Of a stretch of DNA of 55,498 bases, positions 48,222 to 55,498 are shown in pieces (within the stretch, counting starts at the first letter, position 1; the number at the start of each line of letters is the position of its first letter). The notes under the pieces are model-generated. The model had not been told where the DNA came from, searched no databases, and saw only the letters and a list, made by a program, of their open reading frames with translations. The translations under genes and the position numbers were made by a program. The stretch comes from Allomyces macrogynus ATCC 38327 (lineage: Eukaryota; Blastocladiomycota; Blastocladiomycetes; Blastocladiales; Blastocladiaceae). Location of the stretch: the NCBI GenBank assembly GCA_000151295.1, contig GG745335.1, positions 309,872-365,369 on the forward strand. Direction: 5' to 3'.

Positions 48222-50302
48222 CATGAACGGCCTGTGCGCAGACGCTCTCTACTTTCCCGCAACGAACCGAGCACAGCACTGAACGTTTGCCTGTCGCTCA
48301 ATGCATTAGTGGTCCCGCGCGCTCTCGTCCCGTTGGACGCCCTACAACGGGACCGACGGTGCGCCCGTCGCACCCGATCCTCAAGAATAGCAACAGCAGC
48401 ATTAGCAACTCAGCGAACGGGGCCAAGGCCAATACGGGCGCGAGCATGGCCGCCACCTACCAGCATGAGCGCATGCAACAGCTCGAGAACCTGATCCAGG
48501 AGCAGAAGAAGACGATTGCCAAGCTGACCGAAGAAAACAAGACGCTGACTGCCGTGCGTTTTTAAATTCATATTTTAACGAGACGAGAATCCTCGCGCTC
48601 ACTTTCCGCTTCACTTCTCAGATGCAACGCCGCCAGGACAAGGCCATCCAGTCGCTCAACCGCGACCAAGGCGACCTGCCCGCGGCCATGGGCCAGCTGC
48701 GGGAAGAGCTGCGCGCCGTCAAGGCTCAGAACAAGAAGTATGTCGAGCGGCTCAACCAAGAGGAGCGGCAGACGCGCGAGCTGCACAACGAGCTCGTCGC
48801 ACAGCGCGAAAAGTCGGACCGCGTCGTGCAACGGCTCAAGGGCGTGCAAGACGACCTACAGGCGCAGATCCGTGAGCTCACTTCGCGCCTCGAGCAGTAT
48901 GAGGGTGTGTCGACCGAAGAGGACAAGGCGCGGGTACGTTCAGCATTACGCGAACCGGTTGGAAGCAGGAACCAGCGCTGACGACGCATAACATCAGCCA
49001 CATGCACGCTCGGAAACGACTCTTTCGTCCCGCGCACCGCTGCTGGTCGATCGGAGCGCGCACAGTATGTCGCGAGTCTCGGTTCGGTCCACGGCCATGC
49101 CTACGGCTTCACGCTCGATCAAGGCGCCCGCAGACTCGCACGCCGTCAAAGAATTGCATGCGCCGTCGCGTGTCGTTGCTGCCATCTCGCCCGAGCCGAC
49201 CAACTCCGACGACCCTCCCTCCACCAGCGCAGTGGTACTCGGCGAAGACGCGATTTTCGAGTCGGTTCCCGCACCGGACACAACCGAGGTCCTGGTTGAC
49301 CGCGACCGGAAGCAGGCGGCGGAACCGCTTCCATCCGCGAGCGAGGGCAACGCTAGCTCACCGTCTTCATTTCCCGCGGCACCCACGGCTTCTACGACTT
49401 TTCCAACCGCCCCAGTATCCGTGGCGCCGACGGTCCCCGCAGTTTCGATGCTCCCGGTGGTCCCTGCAGCAGTCCCGGCACTCGCGGCCTCTGCTCCCGT
49501 ACAGCAACCAGCAACCGTGTTCAAGCCCAACCTCGCATCTCGGTCGTGGGCACCGCTCGGTCCACCACCTTTGACTTCGTCGCCTGCGCCGGAAACGACC
49601 ATGTCGTCGGCCGCGCTCAACCCACTCGCCCTTCTCGACAGACCGCTCGGCACGTCGTCGGACGTGTTGAACCCGCTCGGTCTCCTCAACAATCCACTCG
49701 GTACCTCAGCCGTGGGGAACCCGCTCGGTCTCCTCGACAAGTCGCCCACCACATCGTCCTCTCCACCCCTCTCTGCATCGACAAAGCCCAGTTTCGCAAC
49801 GTCGCTCCCGACCGGGCTCAATTGGATGGCCCCATCAACTACCGCGAACGCAACGACCTCGCCGTTGTCGGTGCCTGCCGTAGCGGCTCCAGTAGCACCG
49901 TCGGCATTTACCTCGTCTCCCGTCCCGCGCCCGGCCCCTTCCATTGCGTCGTTCCTGACCACCACCACGGCGGCGTCGAAACCCTCTGCCACCCCCGCAG
50001 CAGTCACGACATCCTTCACGTCGCTTTCGACGAGTCCACCACGCGCGGCAACGGACACGGCCTCCGCGCTCCCTTTGTTCCTGCGCCAAGACGCGCCTGC
50101 GGTCGTGCGGCCCGGGGGTCTTTCGTTTATCATTCCCTCAGGAGACGCGGCGCCGAAACCGGTCGCCCCCGCGCGTGCCCAGCCGGCAGCCGCGGCATCG
50201 TTCCTCGACGCGTATGCGCCATCATTTGGTACCGTGTCGGCCACCGAGCCGCCGGCGGTTGCGGGGCGGCGGCGGAATATGGCGGAGACGGGACTGTTTT
50301 GA
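48222..50302 (+). CDS. Lebercilin-like (LCA5-type) ciliary coiled-coil protein
   Basis: Exons 48222-48232 (11 nt), 48310-48553, 48622-48933 and 48998-50302 give 623 residues. The tiny first exon is inferred: ATGAACGGCCT joins in phase 2 across a 77-nt GTGCGC-TTAG intron with a CTGAAC branch-like site. Residues about 65-190 form a continuous coiled coil. Features such as LIQEQKKTIAKLTEENKTL, RRQDKAIQSLNRDQGDLPAAM and LREELRAVKAQNKKYVERL match the lebercilin domain (remembered: RRQEKALQKYE, then LPQLL). Lebercilin binds intraflagellar transport particles at the ciliary base. The C-terminal 430 residues are Pro/Ser/Thr-rich and include three NPLGLL-type repeats (about 397-440). They end with YAPSFG and RRRNMAETGLF. 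Introns of 64-77 nt separate the exons. Confidence 0.72.
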
Positions 50303-52007
50303 AGAGAGGATGTGATTGCGCGAGTTGACTGCGTTGGGACTGGCTCACCGTGACGTGATGATTTTTTCCGACATGCGTTGCCAGCAGGATGGCTGTTTGG
50401 TACGAGCCGCTGACCCGATCGCATCTGGAAATTGGCATGATCTATCTTGCATCCACGACATGGTAAGTAGACCATGGATACTGCGTGCGCCGAGCTTGAG
50501 CCCGCACCTCAGACTGGAGACTGGCAACGAACGACCAGGTGTACGCCTCCAGCGTGCGGGTGAAGCGGTGCTGAAAGACCTGAACCATCATCAGGTGGAG
50601 AACATCAATCTAGACAAAAGGAAATGCATGCACGTACATGTAGTGCTTGATTGAGGTGAAAATACTGAAACACACTCTAAAACCAAAAATAGACCTTCCC
50701 AGCTTCCCTACCTACCCTGAGAATTGGGACGATCTGGAACGGCTGGTCTGGCTTTCTGTCGGCGGTCCTGGCATCCTGCAAAACCCGGCCTCACGCCATC
50801 TTACTGTGATGCATGTCCTCCTCAGGCCACCCAACCTGGCTCAATTTGGTGCTGATTGTCCAGCGACAAATGGGTGGCTAAGAGGGGTTTGAGTCGTGCT
50901 CCTGGGCTTGGGTGTCAGGCGTATTCCGTACAGTTGCGCATCAAAACTGCAGACAGCTTCTTACCATGCATTCAAATGCATACCTCCTGTCACCACCTCC
51001 TGCAAGAAACTGGCCCCAAACGCTTGCAGAGGTGACGAGGGTCGTCAAATGAGCCAATTCCACAGGCTCTCCCAAAGATTTGCAAACATCGTTACACCAA
51101 TCCTTGCATTTTATATTTGAGAGCTGCGTGGACCTCGGACCTCGAAAAAGGGCGGAGGCCACTGGACCGCTTTGAGTGTTGCACGCAATGGCGGCGATGG
51201 ATGGCGCGCGCGCGGTCGGCCCATCAGCCGTTCTAGCGTAGAGCACGGTCAGCATGGTCGCCGAGGGCGAGTTGTGTGCGTGCCTGTGCACAGGAGTGGC
51301 CCATTTCCCCTGGTCGTCGGTGGGTGACGAGCCATGCCAGGGTCGCCCACGCCGTTTCGAGTCGCCGGGGGCGCTGAGTGGGTCGTCAATTGGGTGGAGA
51401 ATGATGTTGATCGTCATCGGAGTTCGCCGCGATGGCGGGAGCGACCGGTTTGTCGGAGGATAAGGGTGCGCAGTCGAGCAAGGTTGAGAGAGGTCGATAG
51501 TCAAAGAGCGCTCAGTTCCAATATGCAACACTGTTCCTCTCCACCTAAACGACCCGATCAACTCCACGAATTTGTGTCGCGGAAAACGTTCGCAGCGCGC
51601 TGGCCACCCACAGACACCGAGCGGCGCGCGGCCTCGAAATGGCGGCGTGCATCTTCCCCTATCCGAAATGCATCGCGGTTCACGGCGATAGCAACAGATC
51701 CTATGAGACTGCAGTCGCACTGCGCGTGCTGTCAAGAGCAGTGTCACGGCGCGCAAGCACCTGCAGCACGCGCATGGCGCGCCCGTGCTGTTGGTTGCGA
51801 CGACGACCATCCATTTCCGTGGCAAAATCGAAAAACGCATGGACGTGTAATATGGTACAGAAATGGGTTCGCCTGTTCCTACGACTACTCGAGCTCGCCT
51901 CGGTTGGCCTTTTTCCGCATCACTTGCTGCAATATGGAGAACGAGCGTCACGATTAGTTCCGCCGTCCCCAAATCGTGTCCAGCTGCCCGTGTCGACGGG
52001 AACAAGA
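50303..52007. other. Intergenic, possible decayed sequence; no gene seen
   Basis: A 489-codon minus-strand frame crosses this stretch but lacks recognisable domains and partly overlaps the real COX23 exons in another frame. A short minus-strand frame near 50590-50447 (MMVQVFQHRFTRTLEAYTW) has gene-like codons and might be an exon or relic. Positions 50640-51120 are lower in GC and in CpG than the surroundings. Confidence 0.35.
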
Positions 52008-52366
52008 TCATTTTACCCAAACGCGCTTGCAGTCTTGATAATCCTGAAAGAGATCGCGGCAGATTTGGCGATCGTAGGAATGGTCCTCGAGACACTACAA
52101 TTGCCGAAGTTTCCGCGAGCATAGTGGAGGGGAACGAGAGCAACCACGGCATCGGATCAGTCGCACCGTCGAACGAGTCGTGCACAAGGGATGGGTGGAT
52201 GGACAAGTACGCGAAACGATGCGCGCGCTTCGGACTTGCAGTAGTCGTGCAGCGTGGGGATGCCCTTCTTGTTGGGGTCGCCGGCCTTGGCCACGGCAGC
52301 GGCGTTCTCGGACGCAGCGCGTGCCGAGCTGGATGACGAAGTGGTTGGGAGAGCTGGGCTGGACAT
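52008..52366 (-). CDS. COX23: Twin CX9C mitochondrial protein, COX23/CHCHD7 type
   Basis: Two exons, 52366-52211 and 52094-52008, joined in phase 0 across a 116-nt GTACTT-TTGTAG intron, give only 80 residues. The product has a CHCH domain with two exact CX9C motifs: Cys43/Cys53 and Cys64/Cys74. They sit in HDYCKSEARASFRCLEDHS and YDRQICRDLFQDYQDCKRVW. The hydrophobic residues around the cysteines and the CLEDHSYDR loop match Cox23/CHCHD7. Such proteins are imported into the mitochondrial intermembrane space by Mia40-driven oxidation and help assemble cytochrome c oxidase. The N-terminal 35 residues are Ser/Ala-rich and probably disordered. No single-frame ORF shows this gene; it appears only after splicing. 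Confidence 0.88.
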
Positions 52367-53772
52367 GGGGGGCGGGGTTGGATGGGGCTGATGGTCGGTC
52401 GTTGCGGCACTTGAGCCAGAATGCGGGGACCTGGTTGGTCGCGCGGTTGCTGCTTGGACTGATCTTGTTAATGGCAGATGTTGGCAGTCGCGGCGAGATG
52501 TGGTCGATGTGGTCGTGGTTGGTGTTGTTCGGGTTGGTCGTGTTTGCAGCGCGATTTGTTGCCGCGTGTCAGTCGCATGGAACACATGACCGCGGTATGG
52601 CGCCTCGCTTTTGCGACTATTTCGGACGGCGCTGCTCTCGAGCGCCTTTCGACAAGTTTGCCAACCATGCACCCGTCCAAGTAACCAAGAATGGCGACTG
52701 GACGCATTCGTCGAAAGGGCACGACTGTTGTCTATGGGGGGGGGGGGGGGGGGGGCGCCCAACCTGCGCGGCTCCAAGTGCGCGGGACTGCCCACGTCGC
52801 GACGCGTCTTGTCGTCTTGCCGGCACCGTCCTGATCTGTTCTCGCGGCGTTGGATTGGTGGAGGACCCGTCGCGCGTCGGCTTGATCGCACTCTCCCTCG
52901 ATGCTTGTTTCGTTCCGCGACGACGATTGTTTGGACGTGTTTTCAGGGGCTGCTCGCCCGCATCCTGCCTCTCCATGCTCCACCAGGCCTTGTGGCCCGC
53001 CGCCCCACGACGCGCGTTCAGGGCCCTCCTGGCGTTCGTGCACGCCAAGGCCATTGAATTGGCAGCGACATCGACGTGCTGGTGCCAAAATGTGCGCGCT
53101 CAACGTCGCCACCGGTCGCCACCCGTCCCGCCGCCGCCCTTCTTTGCTCGCGAGCATGATTATCCCCCCAAGGAGATCTGCGCCAGCCCCAACCTTCCAT
53201 GCGCGTCATCGTCGTCAAGACTGAGGAACCGCGCGTCCGGTGTCCGCGGCGTCGGGCGCAGAAGGGGTTGGTTGGATGATCACCCATGTTCTGCTATATC
53301 CCGGGGGCTTCTCTCGCACGACGACGTACATTTCGATGGCGAAGCCGATCCTCGCCGCCAACTAGGCTCTGCGCGACTCGGCCGACTCCGCAACACGCCG
53401 TTTTGTCCGCAACCCGCCGCTTCGAACGAACCGGAGCGGTGAACGGCCGTTCGCTCCCGTCCGCCAGCGCCCGCTTGCTTGCTACACCGACATTCATTCA
53501 CTCGTCGCGCCGCGCTCGGCGTTCACGCGCGTCGTGATCGCATAGCCCGCCCGGTCTTCTCTGCAGCTCGTCCCTGCCCGCTCTCGCTCGCTGGAGTACT
53601 TGAAGCCTTGGCCCCGCACCGCACCCGCGCGTGCTCTTCCTCCCTCTCCCCGCATCCGCTCGTCGTCCGAGACGTCGCTCGCGGTCCACCATCATCAACC
53701 AAGACGCCAATCTTGTCCCATCACTGCTCGTGAACCCCGACTCCTCGACAACCTCCAACGCACCCAGCGACC
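52367..53772. other. Intergenic with a G18 tract
   Basis: A run of about 18 G begins at 52736. Overlapping ORFs on both strands are low-complexity and unsupported. The last 200 bases are the CT-rich leader of the coiled-coil gene starting at 53773. Confidence 0.4.
52736..52753. repeat. Homopolymer G tract, about 18 bp
   Basis: Uninterrupted G run on the plus strand; exact length may be affected by sequencing. Confidence 0.9.
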
Positions 53773-55498
53773 ATGGCGACACAAATCGACCTCGAGTCGA
53801 TCCAGCGCGTGCTGCAAGTGCAGGGCGAGCAGCTCGTGACGCTGACCGCGCAGCACGCGCAGGAAAAGGCAGCCCTCGCACGCACGCTCGAAGGTACCAA
53901 GACGGCGCTGCTCGGGATCCAGGACTCGTTGCTCACGGCGCTCAAGCGCAACCGCGAGCTCGAGGAGGCCGCGGAAATGGCACGGTCGTCACGGTCGCGG
54001 TCGCTCGAGGTATGCATTGGACATTTCATTTTGGAAGGATTTCATTTTGGCGTGATGGTGTTCGCAATGCGATCAATCCACTCACCGATGGTGTTCGCAC
54101 CGCGATCAATCCACTCACCTATCGTGATTGTTCGATGTGCCTACCAGACGCCCAACGACGACGACGCGCTGCGCACCATGGTCACGACGTTCGCAACCGA
54201 CCGCGCCGGTTTGCTCGACACGCACGCGCGCGAGATTGCGGCCAAGGATATCGAAATCGCGGCCAAAGACTCGGACCTCGCAGCCAAGGACGCTGACCTG
54301 GCCACAGCAAACGACCGGATCACGCACCTTGAGTCGGCCAACCGGCAGCTCGAAACGACCGTGGCGTACCTCGAGTCCGAAATTGTCGCGCTCAAGCAGG
54401 CGCATGCTGATCTCGAGGCGAGTGCCGCCGAGACCAAGGCCGCGCTCGATGCGGAACTTGCTCAGGTTAAGGAATCGCATGTCGCGCAGTTGACGGCCGC
54501 GCGCGAAGCCGCCGAGGCCACGTTGCAGGAGGTCAAGGACGCGCATGCCGTGGACCTCGCGGCGGCGTTGCAGGAAGTTAACGATAAGCACGTTGCGGAG
54601 CTCGCGGCGGCACGCCAGGTCGCTGAGGCGACGCTGCAAGACGCGAAAGACGCCCACGTCGCTGAGCTCACTGCCGCGCACGAGGTCACCGAGGTCGCGT
54701 TGCAGGAGGCCAACGACAAGCACTTCGCCGAGCTCACGGCCGCGCACGAGGCCGCCGCGGCCACGTTGGAGGAGGCCAACGACAAGCACGTTGCCGAACT
54801 CGCAGCGGCGCGCAAGATTGCCGAGGCGACGCTGCAGGAAGCGAAGGAAGCGCACGTTGCGGAACTCACCGCGGCACGTGAAATTGCCGAAGCGGCGCTT
54901 CAGGAAGCGAAGGACGCGCATGTCGCGGAACTCGCGGCCGCGCGCGAGGCCGTCGAGGCCACATTGCAGGAGGCCAAGGATGCGCATGTCGCCGAACTTG
55001 CGGAGGTGCGCGAGGTTGCCGAGGCACAGCTGGCCGAGGTGCAGGCCACGTTTGATGCGGCCAACCAGGAACTGATCGACAGTAGGCTCGCAGCGGTCCA
55101 GGCGGCCGAGCAGGCCGATGCGAAGATTGCCGATTTGCAGGCGCAACTCGACGCGGCCAACGAAAAGTACGTCGCGGAACTCGCGGCAGCGCGGGAGGTC
55201 GCCGAGGTGCGGCTGGCCGAGGTGCAGGCGAAATTCGTCGCGGCGAACCAGGAATTGGTCGACAGTGGGCTCGCTGCCGTGCAGGCCGCGGAGAAGGCCG
55301 ACGCGAAGATCTCCGAGTTGCAGGCGCAGCTCGACGCGGCCAACGATAAGCACGCCGCGGAACTCGCGGCGGCGCGCGAGATCGCCGAGGCGCAGCTGGC
55401 CGAAGTGCAGGCCAAGTTCGAAGCGGCCAACCAGGAAATGATCGACAGTGGGCTCGCTGCCGTCCAGCCCGTGAAGAAGACCGAAGCTCAGATGCAGA
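53773..55498 (+). CDS. Repetitive coiled-coil protein, 3' end outside the window
   Basis: Exon 1 is 53773-54009 and exon 2 runs from 54148 to the window end with no stop, at least 529 residues. The protein is almost entirely heptad-like coiled coil, rich in Ala, Glu, Lys and Gln. After about 54460 it consists of two repeat types. One is a 22-residue unit of the form LQEAKDAHVAELAAAREIAE. The other is a 61-residue unit containing LAEVQATFDAANQEL and DAKIADLQAQLDAAN, repeated with a 183-nt period from about 55024. I do not recognise a specific family; myosin-tail or tropomyosin hits would be expected from composition alone. The intron is 138 nt, the longest in the window. Confidence 0.8.
   Translation, partial: MATQIDLESIQRVLQVQGEQLVTLTAQHAQEKAALARTLEGTKTALLGIQDSLLTALKRNRELEEAAEMARSSRSRSLEVCIGHFILEGFHFGVMVFAMRSIHSPMVFAPRSIHSPIVIVRCAYQTPNDDDALRTMVTTFATDRAGLLDTHAREIAAKDIEIAAKDSDLAAKDADLATANDRITHLESANRQLETTVAYLESEIVALKQAHADLEASAAETKAALDAELAQVKESHVAQLTAAREAAEATLQEVKDAHAVDLAAALQEVNDKHVAELAAARQVAEATLQDAKDAHVAELTAAHEVTEVALQEANDKHFAELTAAHEAAAATLEEANDKHVAELAAARKIAEATLQEAKEAHVAELTAAREIAEAALQEAKDAHVAELAAAREAVEATLQEAKDAHVAELAEVREVAEAQLAEVQATFDAANQELIDSRLAAVQAAEQADAKIADLQAQLDAANEKYVAELAAAREVAEVRLAEVQAKFVAANQELVDSGLAAVQAAEKADAKISELQAQLDAANDKHAAELAAAREIAEAQLAEVQAKFEAANQEMIDSGLAAVQPVKKTEAQMQ
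54054..54119. repeat. 33-bp tandem duplication inside an intron
   Basis: Two adjacent 33-base copies (54054-54086 and 54087-54119) start GATGGTGTTCGCA and end TCCACTCACC, differing at only two or three positions. They lie inside the intron of the coiled-coil gene and lengthen it. Confidence 0.9.
55024..55498 (+). repeat. 183-bp tandem coding repeat (about 2.6 copies in view)
   Basis: Copies begin near 55024, 55207 and 55390, exactly 183 bases (61 codons) apart, and are highly similar. The array continues past the window end. Confidence 0.85.

Noticed and set aside
50941..52410. 489-codon minus-strand ORF
   Set aside because: It has no domain-like content or consistent codon bias and is contradicted by the COX23 exons, which use another frame of the same strand.

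Overview
This is nuclear DNA from a GC-rich eukaryote, almost certainly a zoosporic (flagellated) fungus; Blastocladiomycota or a chytrid relative fits best. The genes carry short GT-AG introns, mostly 41-138 nt, with donors such as GTACGT, GTGCGT and GTTCGT. A Boi/Pob1-type SH3-SAM-PH protein and a Vti1 SNARE point to fungi. A C2CD3-type centriole protein and a lebercilin-type (LCA5) ciliary protein point to a lineage that still builds flagella. The phylum is an inference from gene content.

Layout. 1-6 kb: an unrecognised Ser/Thr/Pro-rich gene, a tRNA-Ser with an unusual ACT anticodon (minus strand), a Boi-like SH3-SAM-PH gene and a six-exon VTI1. 6-13 kb: an intact F-box/LRR-like gene, a small unknown gene, the mitochondrial 3-oxoacyl-ACP synthase CEM1 and an LRR fragment. 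13-21 kb (minus strand): a PKA catalytic subunit with a very long low-complexity N-terminus, and a 1657-residue C2CD3 homolog. 21-26 kb: a TTCGAA minisatellite, TFIIE beta and a second, multi-exon F-box/LRR-like gene. 26-39 kb: ASCC3/Slh1 helicase, TRAPPC2L, ELP1. 39-44 kb: ribosomal protein eL43, a 1.2-kb CpG-depleted block and a third F-box/LRR-like gene. 44-48 kb: gene-poor DNA with an inverted repeat and an F-box gene cut off at a 17-C tract. 48-55.5 kb: LCA5-like gene, an 80-residue twin-CX9C COX23 gene and a repetitive coiled-coil gene that runs off the window.

There are no operons. Most conserved genes are single-copy housekeeping genes for translation quality control and tRNA modification (ASCC3, ELP1, eL43), trafficking (VTI1, TRAPPC2L), mitochondria (CEM1, COX23) and transcription (TFIIE beta). 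A diverged F-box/LRR-like family is scattered among them: three long members and two fragments. Exon boundaries were worked out by hand from frame continuity, splice motifs and family similarity remembered from known proteins; no search was run.
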